NCBI RefSeq assembly: GCF_004570865.1
Contig: NZ_SPQS01000002.1
Location: forward strand, 1 to 64,000
Reading direction: 5' to 3'
Source: Bradyrhizobium frederickii
GTDB lineage: Bacteria > Pseudomonadota > Alphaproteobacteria > Rhizobiales > Xanthobacteraceae
DNA length: 64,000 bases
Positions within the stretch are counted from its first letter, which is position 1. Each line of letters opens with the position of its first letter. The notes beneath the pieces were generated by a model. The model searched no databases. It saw only the letters and a list, made by a program, of their open reading frames with translations, and had not been told where the DNA came from. Below, in pieces: positions 19,744 through 29,661 of the stretch. Position numbers and translations under genes: made by a program.

Positions 19744-19953
19744 GTGGATGAGGGCCCGGACACTTACCGGATCTTGAGGTTACGCGCCGAGATTCTCGAA
19801 TTGGGCTCTGCCATCCGGCAATTGCAGCGCGCGGGTCTCGACGATGCTACGGCCCAACTTCTGATCGGACGCAAGCGTGCCCAGCTCGAGCATCTCGTGA
19901 AGACGAATGCTGCGAGCCGCGGGCTCAGCACTGAAACACGCCGGCCGCAATGA
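19744..19953 (+). CDS. Hypothetical small coiled-coil protein (GTG start)
   Basis: 69 residues with a helical pattern (YRILRLRAEILELGSAIRQL, then ATAQLLIGRKRAQLEHLV). The start is GTG 19744 with TTTGAGGGGGCGCC directly upstream, a credible ribosome-binding site. The downstream gene is convergent. Similar short helical ORFs of about 70 residues are frequent in Bradyrhizobium; function unknown. Confidence 0.6.
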   Translation: MDEGPDTYRILRLRAEILELGSAIRQLQRAGLDDATAQLLIGRKRAQLEHLVKTNAASRGLSTETRRPQ

Positions 19954-20061
19954 GCTGGCGTCCGCCCTGGTCTGATCCGGTGAGTTAAATTGACGCAGGT
20001 AGCCAACCGCCACTCAGGCAGGAGTTCCCAGCAAAGGTTCGCTCCGCGCCTCAGGCCCGCT

Positions 20062-20319
20062 TCAAGATTGCTTGTCCTCGGCGAGGATGAACACGACGCC
20101 GGTGAGCGTCGCGCCGATCGCGAAGGTCGTCACCAATGTGAGAGCGAAGACGATTGCGGCCTGGCTTCCGCCGTTATTCAGCAGGCTGGCGACGGCGGGA
20201 TTGCACAGGATCAGCGCGAGACTGAAGGCGAGGCCGAGGGCGGCACCCATCAATGTATGCGTCATCAGCTTGATGAGGCCGGTCGCAGAAATCAGGTCTG
20301 ACGATTTCTTTGTGCGCAT
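20062..20319 (-). CDS. Small two-helix membrane protein
   Basis: 85 residues: a short polar head MRTKKSSDLISATGLIK, two transmembrane segments (about 22-42 and 56-78), and a short acidic tail ILAEDKQS. Unknown function. ATG 20319 is preferred over an in-frame ATG 24 nt upstream because of the conserved basic head. A GGAAC-N17-CGTT promoter is 28-53 nt upstream, suggesting general-stress control. Confidence 0.65.
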   Translation of the reverse strand: MRTKKSSDLISATGLIKLMTHTLMGAALGLAFSLALILCNPAVASLLNNGGSQAAIVFALTLVTTFAIGATLTGVVFILAEDKQS

Positions 20320-20346
20320 GGGAACTGCATCCCGATTTGGCATGCA

Positions 20347-20372
20347 AACGCGGACGACAATTCGCTGGTTCC
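20347..20372 (-). promoter_or_regulatory. EcfG-type general-stress promoter for the two-helix membrane protein
   Basis: On the minus strand GGAAC (20372-20368), 17 nt, CGTT (20350-20347): a perfect consensus with the longer permitted spacer. Confidence 0.65.
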
Positions 20373-20463
20373 AGATGAATGAAGGGAATTGTCATCGCCG
20401 GCTTCATCCGACGTTCATGCCGGGTTTGCGAGGATAAGGTCCGGCAACATGGGGAGCATCGAT

Positions 20464-20685
20464 ATGGGTAAGGTGGTCTTTCTTTACCGCTCGCTGGCCT
20501 ATCGCAACGCGGCCGCGGACATTCTTCGCAAGGCCCGCAAGCTGCCGCGCGGGGCGGAGCGAAGCGCGGCGCGCCGCTATGCCAGGGCATTACGCGATCT
20601 CGCCCAGACGGAAGCCTGGCTCGAGGGACGGGTTGCGCGCGAACCGCGGACGCCGCGACGCATGACGAGCGCCGCGTCCGGCTAG
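20464..20685 (+). CDS. Small basic hypothetical protein
   Basis: 73 residues, very Arg/Ala-rich and helical (FLYRSLAYRNAAADILRKAR; RRYARALRDLAQTEAWLEGR). Two starts are possible: ATG 20449 (MGSIDMGKV) and ATG 20464; the second has GGGAG 7 nt upstream and begins at MGKVVFLYRSL. The stop TAG (20683-20685) is directly adjacent to the convergent kinase stop at 20686. Unknown function, perhaps nucleic-acid binding given its charge. Confidence 0.65.
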   Translation: MGKVVFLYRSLAYRNAAADILRKARKLPRGAERSAARRYARALRDLAQTEAWLEGRVAREPRTPRRMTSAASG

Positions 20686-22176
20686 CTAGCCGGATGCGCG
20701 CTGCAATTCGGCCGAGCCGGTGTCCTCGAACTTCTCGGATGGGGGCGTCGCCGCCGGCTTGCGGGTCAACGGCACTTCCAGGCGACACAACAGGCCCTCG
20801 GCTCGCCAATCGAACCGCGCTTGTCCGCCGAGCTGGGACTCCACGCTCGCCAGCAGGCTCCGCGTGCCGAAGCCGCGCGATTTCGGCGTCATGACGAGCG
20901 GACCGCCCGATTCCTCCCAGCTCAGCGTCAGCAATTGGTCCTCGACCTGCCAGCCGATCGTGAGCCGTCCCGACCTGGTCGAGAGGGCTCCGTACTTGGC
21001 CGAGTTGGTGAAGAGCTCGTGCAGGGCGAGCGCCAGCGTCTGGGCCGTGGCCGGCAGCAACTGGACCTGCGGACCTGCCAATATGATCTGGCCGCCGAGC
21101 GAATAGGGCGCCAGCTCCTCGTCGATCAGCCTGGAGAGCTCGGCACCCTGCCAGCTCGACAGCGACAGGATGGTGTGCACGCGCGCCAGCGCGTTGATGC
21201 GTCCCTCGACGGCGTTGACATAGGCCTTGACCTCGTCGGCCCGGGTGAGACGCACGATCGACTGCGCCAGCGCCAGCGCGTTCTTGGCGCGATGATCGAC
21301 TTCCCGCGCCAGCAGATTCTGCCGTTCCTCGGCACGCTTGCGTTCGGTGATGTCCACGGTGACGCCGCTGACGCGGACGACCCGACCGCTATCGTCCACC
21401 GTCGCCGCCGCCGTGCCGACGCACCAGCGCACTTCTCCGTCGGGCCGCATGATGCGGAACTCGGTCTCGTAGGCCCGCGTGCCCCTGTTGAACTCGGCGA
21501 TCGCCTTGCGCAACTGATCGACGTCGTCGGGATGCAACAGCGCTTGAACGTTGGCCGGGTTGACCTCGAAGCTCTCGGGGCTGACGCCGAAGATGCGATA
21601 CTGTCCTTCGTCCCACATCCAATCGCCGCTGATCCAGTCCCAATCCCAGGATCCCATCTTGCCGGCCGCGATCGCCATGCTGCGCCGTTGTTCGCTCTCG
21701 CGCAGCTTCGCGGTGGAGTTCTCCAGTTCCGCCGTGCGTGCGCGGACGCGATCCTCAAGCTCCTGGTTCAGCCGTTCGAGCTCGCGGGTCTTGCGGTAGA
21801 GCTCGGCAAACACCTTGATCTTGGCGCGCAGTACTTCCGGCACGACCGGTACCGGCACGTAGTCGACCGCGCCCATCTCGTAGCCGCGCAACCGGTCGAT
21901 GTCGCTGACCTGGATGGCGGAGATGAAGATCATCGCGGTCTTCTGGAAGCGTGGATGCTCACGGATCATCGCGGCGAGCTCGAAGCCGTCGAGCTCGGGC
22001 ATGCAGACGTCGACGAGGATCACCGCGATCTCGGTCTTGAGCAGCACCTCCAGCGCCTCGCGCCCCGACGAGGCGATCACGAGGTTCTCGCCGAGATCCT
22101 TCAAGATCACCTCATAGGCGAGCAGCTTGGCGGGCTGGTCGTCGACGAGGAGGATATTGACCTTTTCGTGGTCCAT
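20686..22176 (-). CDS. Response regulator-PAS-HWE histidine kinase
   Basis: 496 residues. An N-terminal receiver domain (about 5-125, NILLVDDQPAKLLAYEV, phosphate site in ILVDVCMPELDG; the usual C-terminal Lys-Pro is replaced in DYVPVPVVPE), a coiled linker (130-175), a PAS/PAC domain (about 190-305), then an HWE/HisKA_2-type kinase (EVDHRAKNALALAQS, ATPase ALALHELFTNSAKYGALS). No membrane segment. HWE kinases include the PhyK-type kinases that feed the general stress response. ATG 22176 is 13 nt after the stop of the giant hybrid kinase, so the two form an operon. Confidence 0.92.
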   Translation of the reverse strand: MDHEKVNILLVDDQPAKLLAYEVILKDLGENLVIASSGREALEVLLKTEIAVILVDVCMPELDGFELAAMIREHPRFQKTAMIFISAIQVSDIDRLRGYEMGAVDYVPVPVVPEVLRAKIKVFAELYRKTRELERLNQELEDRVRARTAELENSTAKLRESEQRRSMAIAAGKMGSWDWDWISGDWMWDEGQYRIFGVSPESFEVNPANVQALLHPDDVDQLRKAIAEFNRGTRAYETEFRIMRPDGEVRWCVGTAAATVDDSGRVVRVSGVTVDITERKRAEERQNLLAREVDHRAKNALALAQSIVRLTRADEVKAYVNAVEGRINALARVHTILSLSSWQGAELSRLIDEELAPYSLGGQIILAGPQVQLLPATAQTLALALHELFTNSAKYGALSTRSGRLTIGWQVEDQLLTLSWEESGGPLVMTPKSRGFGTRSLLASVESQLGGQARFDWRAEGLLCRLEVPLTRKPAATPPSEKFEDTGSAELQRASG

Positions 22177-22189
22177 ATGCGGATCCAAC

Positions 22190-25100
22190 TCAGCGGTGCA
22201 GCCACATGCGGATCGCAAGCAGCAATTGATCGGTGTTGACGGGTTTGGCGAGATAGTCGGACGCGCCGGCCTCCAGACACTTCTCACGATCACCCTTCAT
22301 CGCCTTGGCGGTCAGCGCGATGATCGGAAGGCGAGCGAAAGCCGGGTTTTCGCGAATGACGCCGATGGTCTGATAGCCATCCATCTGCGGCATCATGATG
22401 TCCATCAGCACGATGGCGATTTCCGGATTGGATTCGACCAGCGTCACCGCCTCGCTGCCGGTCGTGGCCGTCAGCACCTTCATGCCGCGCCGTTCCAGCA
22501 CGCTCGACAGCGCGAAGATGTTGCGGGCGTCGTCGTCGACGAGCAGGGCCGTCTTGCCGATCAGGTCCTCGTCGGAACTGTTCAGCTTCTCCAGCATGCG
22601 CTGCTTCTCGACCGGAAGCTCGGTGATCACGCGGTGCAGGAACAGTGCGGTCTCGTCGAGCAGCCGTTCCGGCGATTCCACGCCCTTGACCACGATGCTG
22701 CGCGCCATGGTGTGGAGTTCCGCGTCCTCCTCGGCCGAAAGCTCACGGCCGGTGAAGACGACGACCGGAACGTTCGACAGCGCCTCGTCGTTGCGGATCT
22801 GATCCAGCACCTCGAAGCCGCTCATGTCGGGCAGGCGGAGGTCCAGCACCACGCAGTCGCAGGGCGTCTGGCGCAACGTCGAGAGCGCACCGGCGCCCGT
22901 CTCCGTCGTGACGATCTCGATGTCGTCGTGATGCAGCAGCTCGCGGATCGAGAGCTGCTCGGCCTCGTTGTCCTCGACGATCAACAGCCGCTTGCGCCGC
23001 GGCCGGGCATATTCCTTGATCTGAGTCAGCGCCGCGGAAACGCCTTCGGTCGTCGTCGGCTTGTTGACGAAGGAGAACGCGCCACGCGCCAGCGCATGCT
23101 GGCGGTCCTCGTCCAGCGTGATGATCTGCACGGGGATGTGGCGGGTCAGCGGATTGTGCTTGAGCTGGCTCAGTACGGTCCAGCCGAGCATGTCAGGCAG
23201 GAACACGTCGAGCGAGACGGCTCTCGGCTGGTATTGCTTGGCGAGCTCGAGCGCTTCCGCGCCGCGGGCGGCGACAAGCACCTTGAAGCCCTTGTCGCGG
23301 GCCAGATCGACCAGCACGCGGGCGTAGTGCGGATCGTCCTCGACGATCAGGAGGATGGTGTCACCGGGTTCGAGGTTGAGCCGGTCGTCGGGAAGCTGCT
23401 CGATGACGCGCTGCTGATCGGGCGCGGCCGTCTGTAGCGCCGGCGGCTGGCTGTGTTGCTGTGGCGCGGGCGCCGCGCGCGGCGCGAGCGTCGGGCCGGA
23501 ATATTTCAGCGGCAGATAAAGCGTGAAGGACGAGCCCTTGCCCGGCGAGCTGCGCAGATGGATCTCGCCGCCGAGCAGGCTGGCGAGTTCGCGGCTGATC
23601 GCAAGTCCGAGACCGGTGCCGCCGTATTTGCGGCTGGTGCCGGCGTCGGCCTGCTGGAACGCCTCGAAGATCAGCTTCTGCTTCTCCAGGGGAATGCCGA
23701 TGCCGGTATCGGACACTTCGAACGCGATCACGGCCGGTGCGGAGTTCAGCACCGGGTGATCCGTTCCCCAGCCGCCGACCGCGGCGGTGACCTTCAGGCG
23801 CACCTCGCCTTCGGCGGTGAACTTGAAAGCGTTGGAGAGCAGGTTCTTCAGCACCTGTTGCAGCCGCTTGGAGTCGGTGACGATGCTGCGCGGAAGGGTC
23901 GGATCGACGTCGATCTTGAACGACAGATTGCGGTTGTCCGCCTCGTGCCGGAACGGCCGTCCGACGGTCTCGAGCAGGTTGGCGGTCAGGATTTCCTCGG
24001 CGTCGACCGTCACCGTGCCGGATTCGATCTTGGACAGATCCAGAATGTCGCTGATGAGGTTGAGCAGGTCGGTGCCGGCGCCGTGGATGGTGCGGGCGAA
24101 TTCGACCTGCTTGGCCGTGAGGTTGCCGTCCGGATTGTCGGTGAGCTGCTGTCCCAGGATCAGGATCGAGTTCAGCGGCGTGCGCAGCTCGTGGCTCATA
24201 TTGGCGAGGAATTCGGACTTGTACTTCGAGGTCAGGGCGAGCTCGGTCGCCTTCTCCTCCAGGGCGCGGCGGGCCTGCTCGATCTCTTGGTTCTTGCGTT
24301 CGACCTCGACGTTGCGCTCGGCAAGCTGCTGCGCCTTCTGCTCGAGCTGGTCGTTGGTCTGCTGCAATTCGCGCTGCTGGGTCTGGAGCTCGCCGGCGAG
24401 CTGTTGCGACTGCTTGAGCAGGCCTTCGGTCTGCATCGTCGCTTCGATCGAATTGAGCACGATGCCGATGGAGTCGGTGAGCTGCTCCAGGAACGTCATC
24501 TGCGAGGTCGTGAAGGAGACGAGCGAGGCGAGCTCGATCACAGCCTTGACCTGGCCTTCGAACAGCACCGGCAGCACGACAAGGTTCTTCGGCGCGACGC
24601 GGAACAGCGCCGAGTTGATCGGCACCACATCGGATGGAATCTCGCCGACGACGCGCGGCCGCTTGTCGAGCGCGCACTGGCCGATCAGGCCTTCGCCGAA
24701 CTGCAGCACGCGGGGATACGGATAGACGCCGTCGCTGGCATAGGAAGCCAGCAGCAGGAGCTGCGGATTGTCCTCGCTCTCGACCTGGTAGATCACGCCG
24801 GTATGCGCGTTCACCAGCGGCGACAGCTCGGTGAGCAGCAGCCGGCCGACGGTGGTGAGATCGCGCTGGCCCTGCAGCATGTTGGTGAATTTCGCCAGAT
24901 TGGTCTTGAGCCAGTCCTGCTCGGTGTTCACGTCCGTGGTGAGACGGAGATTCGTGATCATCGTGTTGATGTTGTCTTTCAGCTCGGCCACCTCGCCGCG
25001 GGCGTCGACCTGGATCGACCGCGTCAGGTCGCCCTTGGTGACGGCGGTCGCGACCTCGGCGATCGCGCGCACCTGCGAGGTGAGGTTGGCGGCGAGCAGG

Positions 25101-28100
25101 TTGACGTTGCCGGTGAGGTCCTTCCAGGTGCCGGCGGCGCCCGGCACGTTGGCCTGACCGCCGAGCCGGCCTTCGACGCCGACTTCGCGCGCCACCGATG
25201 TCACCTGGTCGGCGAAGGTCGCGAGCGTCTCGGTCATGTTGTTGATGGTGTCGGCGAGGGCCGCGACCTCGCCCTTCGATTTGACCGTGAGATTCTGCTT
25301 CAGATCGCCGTTGGCGACGGCCGTGACGACCTTGACGATGCCGCGCACCTGCTCGGTGAGGTTGGCCGCCATGAAGTTCACGGTGTCGGTGAGGTCCTTC
25401 CAGGTGCCGGCGACGCCGGGCACCTGGGCCTGGCCGCCCAGCTTGCCTTCGGTGCCGACCTCGCGCGCCACGCGCGTCACTTCGCCGGCGAAGGCGTTGA
25501 GCTGGTCCACCATGGTGTTGATGGTGTTCTTCAGCTCGAGGATTTCGCCCTTGACGTCGACGGTGATCTTGCGGGAGAGGTCGCCGCGCGCGACCGCCGT
25601 GGTCACCTCGGCGATGTTGCGGACCTGTGTGGTGAGGTTCGCCGCCAGGAGGTTGACGTTGTCGGTGAGGTCCTTCCAGGTGCCGCCGACGCCGGGCACG
25701 ACGGCCTGGCCGCCAAGGCGGCCCTCGGTGCCGACCTCGCGGGCGACGCGCGTCACTTCGGCGGCGAAGGAGCGGAGCTGCTCGACCATCGTGTTCAAGG
25801 TGTCCTTGAGCAGCAGGATCTCGCCGCGCACGTCCACCGTGATCTTCTTCGACAGGTCGCCGCCTGCGATCGCGGTCGCGACCTCGGCGATGTTGCGGAC
25901 CTGGGCGGTGAGGTTCGAGGCCATGAAGTTGACGTTGTCGGTGAGGTCCTTCCAGGTGCCGGCGACGCCGGGCACCTCGGCCTGGCCGCCGAGCTTGCCT
26001 TCGGTGCCGACCTCGCGCGCCACGCGGGTCACCTCGCCGGCAAAGCCGTTGAGCTGGTCCACCATGGTGTTGATGGTGTTCTTGAGCTCGAGGATTTCGC
26101 CCTTCACGTCGACGGTGATCTTGCGCGACAAGTCGCCGCGCGCCACGGCGGTGGTCACTTCGGCGATGTTGCGGACCTGGGCGGTGAGGTTGCCCGCCAT
26201 CGAGTTCACGCTGTCGGTCAGGTCCTTCCAGGTGCCGGCGACGCCGGGCACGTTGGCCTGACCGCCGAGGCGGCCTTCGGTGCCGACCTCGCGCGCCACG
26301 CGCGTCACCTCGCCCGCGAAGCGGTTGAGCTGGTCGACCATCGTGTTCAGCGTGTCCTTGAGCTGAAGGATCTCGCCGCGCACGTCCACGGTGATCTTGC
26401 GCGACAGGTCGCCGCCGGCGATCGCGGTCGCCACTTCTGCGATGTTGCGGACCTGGGCGGTGAGGTTGCCCGCCATCGAGTTCACGGAATCGGTCAAGTC
26501 CTTCCAGGTGCCGGCGACGCCGGGCACGCCGGCCTGGCCGCCGAGCTTGCCGTCGGTGCCGACCTCGCGGGCGACGCGCGTCACTTCGCCGGCGAAAGCG
26601 TTGAGCTGGTCCACCATGGTGTTCAGGGTTTCCTTCAGCTGAAGGATTTCGCCCGATACGTTCACCGTGATCTTCTTCGACAGATCGCCCTTGGCGACCG
26701 CGGTCGCGACCTCGGCGATGTTGCGGACCTGGCCGGTCAGGTTGGAGGCCATCGAGTTGACGCTGTCGGTGAGATCCTTCCAGGTTCCGCCGACGCCGCG
26801 CACCACCGCCTGGCCACCGAGCTTGCCTTCGGTGCCGACTTCGCGGGCAACGCGCGTGACTTCGCCGGCGAAGGCGTTGAGCTGGTCCACCATGGTGTTG
26901 ATGGTGTCCTTCAGCTCCAGGATCTCGCCGCGCACGTCCACCGTGATCTTCTTCGACAGGTCGCCGCCGGCGACCGCGGTCGTCACCTCGGCGATGTTGC
27001 GGACCTGCGCGGTCAGGTTCGACGCCATCGAGTTGACGCTCTCGGTAAGGTCCTTCCAGGTGCCGGCGACGCCGAGCACGTTGGCCTGTCCGCCGAGCCG
27101 GCCCTCGGTGCCGACCTCGCGGGCGACGCGCGTGACTTCGCCGGCGAAGGCGTTGAGCTGGTCGACCATGGTGTTGAGCGTCTCCTTCAGCTGAAGGATT
27201 TCGCCCGAGACGTTCACCGTGATCTTCTTCGAGAGGTCGCCGCTCGCGATCGCGGTGGCGACGTCGGCGATGTTGCGGACCTGCGCGGTCAGGTTCGAGG
27301 CCATGAAGTTGACGTTGTCGGTGAGGTCCTTCCAGGTGCCGGCGACACCGGGCACCTGGGCCTGGCCGCCGAGCTTGCCTTCGGTGCCGACCTCGCGCGC
27401 CACGCGCGTCACTTCCGAAGCGAACGAGTTGAGCTGGTCCACCATGGTGTTGATGGTGTCCTTCAGCTCCAGGATCTCGCCGCGCACGTCCACCGTGATC
27501 TTGCGCGACAGGTCGCCGCGCGCCACGGCGGTGGTGACGTTGGCGATGTTGCGCACCTGTGCGGTCAGGTTGCCGCACATCGCGTTGACGGAGTCGGTGA
27601 GGTCCTTCCAGGTGCCGGCGACGCCGGGCACGATGGCCTGGCCGCCGAGCTTGCCGTCGGTGCCGACCTCGCGCGCCACGCGCGTCACCTCGGAGGCGAA
27701 CGACCGGAGCTGGTCGACCATCGTGTTGATGGCTTCCTTGAGCTGCAGGATCTCGCCGCGGACGTCGACCGTGATCTTCTTGGAGAGGTCGCCGTTGGCG
27801 ACCGCGATCGTCACCTCGGCGATGTTGCGAACCTGGTTGGTCAGGTTGTTCGCCATCGAGTTGACGCTCTCGGTGAGGTCCTTCCAGACGCCGGTCACCT
27901 CAGGCACCTGGGCCTGGCCGCCGAGCTTGCCTTCGGTGCCGACCTCGCGCGCCACGCGCGTCACCTCGGAGGTGAACACGCCGAGCTGCTTGATCATGGT
28001 GTTGACGATGGTCGCCGACTGCAGGAACTCGCCGCGCAGCGGGCGGCCGTCGACGTCGAGCTTGACGGTCTGGAGCAGGTCGCCCTGCGCGACGGCCGCG

Positions 28101-28486
28101 ACCGCGCGCGTCACCTCGCGCGTCGGCCACAGCAAATCGTCGATCAGCGTGTTGACGGACCCTTCCATGTCGGCCCAGGAGCCCGAGGCGAGGCCGAATT
28201 TCACGCGCTGCCGGGTCTTGCCTTCGCGGCCGACCACCTGGCCGACCAGCTCGAGCTGCTGCGCCATGCGCTGGTTGGCGGCGATGATTTCGTTAAAAGT
28301 GTCGGCGATCTTGCCGTCGATGCCGAGGTAGTCGCCGCTCATGCGCACCGAGAAATCGCCGCTGCGCATGGCCTGCAGGGCCAGCAGCAATTCGGCCCGG
28401 GAATCCGGATCAGACAAACCATTGGTTTTTGGCTTTGGGACGCGACGACCGGAGCGTGATGCAGTTCCGGGATCGAGGTCGCTCAT
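22190..28486 (-). CDS. Giant cytosolic poly-HAMP hybrid histidine kinase
   Basis: 2098 residues without a transmembrane segment. Order: a degenerate HAMP-like region (1-173), eleven 92-residue HAMP repeats (174-1185), a GAF domain (about 1205-1350), a coiled coil (1355-1420), HisKA with [14 protein letters not shown] (His1432), HATPase_c (about 1530-1650), and three receiver domains (1709-1830, 1831-1955, 1978-2098) that all keep the acidic pocket and phospho-Asp. The repeat period matches that of fungal group III (Nik1/Os-1) osmosensing kinases. A general-stress promoter lies 141-165 nt upstream. It probably senses osmotic or cytoplasmic stress. Confidence 0.93.
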   Translation of the reverse strand: MSDLDPGTASRSGRRVPKPKTNGLSDPDSRAELLLALQAMRSGDFSVRMSGDYLGIDGKIADTFNEIIAANQRMAQQLELVGQVVGREGKTRQRVKFGLASGSWADMEGSVNTLIDDLLWPTREVTRAVAAVAQGDLLQTVKLDVDGRPLRGEFLQSATIVNTMIKQLGVFTSEVTRVAREVGTEGKLGGQAQVPEVTGVWKDLTESVNSMANNLTNQVRNIAEVTIAVANGDLSKKITVDVRGEILQLKEAINTMVDQLRSFASEVTRVAREVGTDGKLGGQAIVPGVAGTWKDLTDSVNAMCGNLTAQVRNIANVTTAVARGDLSRKITVDVRGEILELKDTINTMVDQLNSFASEVTRVAREVGTEGKLGGQAQVPGVAGTWKDLTDNVNFMASNLTAQVRNIADVATAIASGDLSKKITVNVSGEILQLKETLNTMVDQLNAFAGEVTRVAREVGTEGRLGGQANVLGVAGTWKDLTESVNSMASNLTAQVRNIAEVTTAVAGGDLSKKITVDVRGEILELKDTINTMVDQLNAFAGEVTRVAREVGTEGKLGGQAVVRGVGGTWKDLTDSVNSMASNLTGQVRNIAEVATAVAKGDLSKKITVNVSGEILQLKETLNTMVDQLNAFAGEVTRVAREVGTDGKLGGQAGVPGVAGTWKDLTDSVNSMAGNLTAQVRNIAEVATAIAGGDLSRKITVDVRGEILQLKDTLNTMVDQLNRFAGEVTRVAREVGTEGRLGGQANVPGVAGTWKDLTDSVNSMAGNLTAQVRNIAEVTTAVARGDLSRKITVDVKGEILELKNTINTMVDQLNGFAGEVTRVAREVGTEGKLGGQAEVPGVAGTWKDLTDNVNFMASNLTAQVRNIAEVATAIAGGDLSKKITVDVRGEILLLKDTLNTMVEQLRSFAAEVTRVAREVGTEGRLGGQAVVPGVGGTWKDLTDNVNLLAANLTTQVRNIAEVTTAVARGDLSRKITVDVKGEILELKNTINTMVDQLNAFAGEVTRVAREVGTEGKLGGQAQVPGVAGTWKDLTDTVNFMAANLTEQVRGIVKVVTAVANGDLKQNLTVKSKGEVAALADTINNMTETLATFADQVTSVAREVGVEGRLGGQANVPGAAGTWKDLTGNVNLLAANLTSQVRAIAEVATAVTKGDLTRSIQVDARGEVAELKDNINTMITNLRLTTDVNTEQDWLKTNLAKFTNMLQGQRDLTTVGRLLLTELSPLVNAHTGVIYQVESEDNPQLLLLASYASDGVYPYPRVLQFGEGLIGQCALDKRPRVVGEIPSDVVPINSALFRVAPKNLVVLPVLFEGQVKAVIELASLVSFTTSQMTFLEQLTDSIGIVLNSIEATMQTEGLLKQSQQLAGELQTQQRELQQTNDQLEQKAQQLAERNVEVERKNQEIEQARRALEEKATELALTSKYKSEFLANMSHELRTPLNSILILGQQLTDNPDGNLTAKQVEFARTIHGAGTDLLNLISDILDLSKIESGTVTVDAEEILTANLLETVGRPFRHEADNRNLSFKIDVDPTLPRSIVTDSKRLQQVLKNLLSNAFKFTAEGEVRLKVTAAVGGWGTDHPVLNSAPAVIAFEVSDTGIGIPLEKQKLIFEAFQQADAGTSRKYGGTGLGLAISRELASLLGGEIHLRSSPGKGSSFTLYLPLKYSGPTLAPRAAPAPQQHSQPPALQTAAPDQQRVIEQLPDDRLNLEPGDTILLIVEDDPHYARVLVDLARDKGFKVLVAARGAEALELAKQYQPRAVSLDVFLPDMLGWTVLSQLKHNPLTRHIPVQIITLDEDRQHALARGAFSFVNKPTTTEGVSAALTQIKEYARPRRKRLLIVEDNEAEQLSIRELLHHDDIEIVTTETGAGALSTLRQTPCDCVVLDLRLPDMSGFEVLDQIRNDEALSNVPVVVFTGRELSAEEDAELHTMARSIVVKGVESPERLLDETALFLHRVITELPVEKQRMLEKLNSSDEDLIGKTALLVDDDARNIFALSSVLERRGMKVLTATTGSEAVTLVESNPEIAIVLMDIMMPQMDGYQTIGVIRENPAFARLPIIALTAKAMKGDREKCLEAGASDYLAKPVNTDQLLLAIRMWLHR
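24932..27967 (-). repeat. Eleven tandem 276-bp repeats inside the hybrid kinase
   Basis: Each unit encodes 92 residues starting [19 protein letters not shown] and containing [31 protein letters not shown] and LNTMVDQL. Units 2-9 are nearly identical; units 1, 10 and 11 diverge. Two sub-types occur: TTAVA...GEILELK-TIN (units 2, 4, 7, 9) and ATAIA/ATAVA...LK-TLN (units 3, 5, 6, 8). This is coding repetition, not an insertion element or CRISPR array. Confidence 0.95.
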
Positions 28487-28626
28487 ACTTATTTTCCCCC
28501 GCAGGCGTCGCCCGAATCCAAGGCAAGACGCAATTGGTCAAAATAGAGCGTCAGCCAAATTCGAAATCAAGCGCCAAGGTTGCGGCGCGAGGAAATGGAA
28601 CCTGTCTTGCTCAGCCCAACGGCACT

Positions 28627-28651
28627 AACCGCAAACCCCTGATTTGGTTCC
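28627..28651 (-). promoter_or_regulatory. EcfG-type general-stress promoter for the kinase operon
   Basis: On the minus strand GGAAC (28651-28647), 17 nt, GTT (28629-28627), equivalent to GGAAC-N16-GGTT. The expected transcript would have a leader of about 130 nt before ATG 28486. Nothing else recognisable is in this leader. Confidence 0.6.
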
Positions 28652-28707
28652 ACACGGCTTCGAAAAGAGACGATTCCGGCGGCCTGCGGTGTCACCGGTC
28701 CCCCTTC

Positions 28708-28733
28708 GGAACGGAGCGCCGCGCCTCGCGGTT
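28708..28733 (+). promoter_or_regulatory. EcfG-type general-stress promoter for the secreted disordered protein
   Basis: GGAAC (28708-28712), 17 nt, GGTT (28730-28733). It fits the consensus and lies 27 nt upstream of the ATG at 28760. Confidence 0.6.
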
Positions 28734-28759
28734 AGCCCGCGCGCAGAGGGAGAATGGAC

Positions 28760-29050
28760 ATGAAAGCAGGACTTGCCGCGATGATCGTCGTGCTGTTTGC
28801 CGGGGCGGCCTTGGCCCAGGGCGGCGCCCCCAGCGGTCGCGGGGCGGTGACCGGCGACCCCGCCGCCAGCTCGGCCAACCCCAAGGCGGATTCCCCGACC
28901 ACGGGGAGGGCAGCCCGCTCCAACCCTAGCGGAAGCGGGACCTCATCTTCGGGCGGCAAGGACGACAATGGCGATGCGGGCCGGGACAAGATGCCGGAGA
29001 GCAGCACCGTGCGACCAGAGAGCCAGCAGCATCATCCGAACGACAAATAG
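28760..29050 (+). CDS. Small secreted disordered protein
   Basis: 96 residues: a signal peptide (MKAGLAAMIVVLFAGAALAQ, cleavage after ALA) followed by a low-complexity Gly/Ser/Pro/Asp-rich chain with no predicted fold. ATG 28760 is preferred to ATG 28754 because GAGGGAGAA is then at proper distance. It is probably an envelope-stress protein of unknown role, given the general-stress promoter in front. It converges on the DUF4142-like gene with a 5-nt gap. Confidence 0.7.
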   Translation: MKAGLAAMIVVLFAGAALAQGGAPSGRGAVTGDPAASSANPKADSPTTGRAARSNPSGSGTSSSGGKDDNGDAGRDKMPESSTVRPESQQHHPNDK

Positions 29051-29055
29051 GGGGA

Positions 29056-29568
29056 CTACTTGTCCGCCATGGTCCGCTCGGCATCCTTGACCTGCGCGCG
29101 CAGCACCGGCAGCAGCTCGCGCGCGAAGGCCGCGAGCGCAATGTTGTCGGGCGCCTTCAGATAGCTTTCGAGCAGCTCGATGGCCGATTCATATTCGGGA
29201 ATCTGCGAGGCATAGAAGCTTCGGACGTAGCTTGGTCCGTCCGAAGTTTCGGGCTCGATCAGGCTGGCGGCGACGGACGTCGTCTTGCCGACGCGGGGCT
29301 CAGCGCCGATCGTCTCCTGAATCTGCTTCAGCGCCTTGTCGCGTTTGGCCGCTTCCTCGGCGCGCAAGGCGGCGAGGTGCTTGACCTCGGCGTTGCCCTT
29401 CAGATCGGTGCTCTCCAGCAGACCCTGCTGAAAGCGGCTGAAATTGTAGAGGCCGCTGATGACCTCGGTTGCGCTCGGCGGGCGGTCGAGAGGCTTTCGT
29501 TCACCGGTGCTGTCGGCAAGCGCAACAGTGCTGATGAATGCCATCATGATGGCGACGAGAACTCGCAT
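29056..29568 (-). CDS. Secreted helical protein, distant DUF4142-like
   Basis: 170 residues: a signal peptide (MRVLVAIMMAFISTVALA) followed by a helical domain with long charged helices (ALRAEEAAKRDKALKQIQET; YESAIELLESYLKAPDNIAL). The size and layout recall the DUF4142 family, of which a clearer member lies at 32691-33242, but the similarity is weak. An EcfG-type promoter has its -10 only 8 nt before ATG 29568, so the mRNA would be nearly leaderless. This also rules out the longer in-frame start at 29577. Confidence 0.75.
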   Translation of the reverse strand: MRVLVAIMMAFISTVALADSTGERKPLDRPPSATEVISGLYNFSRFQQGLLESTDLKGNAEVKHLAALRAEEAAKRDKALKQIQETIGAEPRVGKTTSVAASLIEPETSDGPSYVRSFYASQIPEYESAIELLESYLKAPDNIALAAFARELLPVLRAQVKDAERTMADK

Positions 29569-29575
29569 CGATATC

Positions 29576-29600
29576 AACTGCGGATGGCGGGCGAAGTTCC
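29576..29600 (-). promoter_or_regulatory. EcfG-type general-stress promoter overlapping the start of the DUF4142-like gene
   Basis: On the minus strand GGAAC (29600-29596), 17 nt, GTT (29578-29576). The position places transcription start at or within a few bases of the ATG. Confidence 0.65.
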
Positions 29601-29661
29601 CTGAACGTTACGATGCGGTAAGGGCATTGCGGCCCGGGAGTTCCGTCCCCACGTCCTTCCC

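Noticed and set aside
24932..27967. Regular 276-bp repeats as a CRISPR array or transposon array
   Set aside because: The period is an exact multiple of three, the repeats are in frame, and they encode HAMP domains; no spacer-like unique segments occur.
23453..28459. A 1668-codon open frame on the plus strand opposite the poly-HAMP kinase
   Set aside because: It is the antisense shadow of the 276-bp repeats: high G+C at third codon positions keeps the opposite strand open. Its translation is Val/Asp/Gly/Ala-rich low-complexity text with no known domain.
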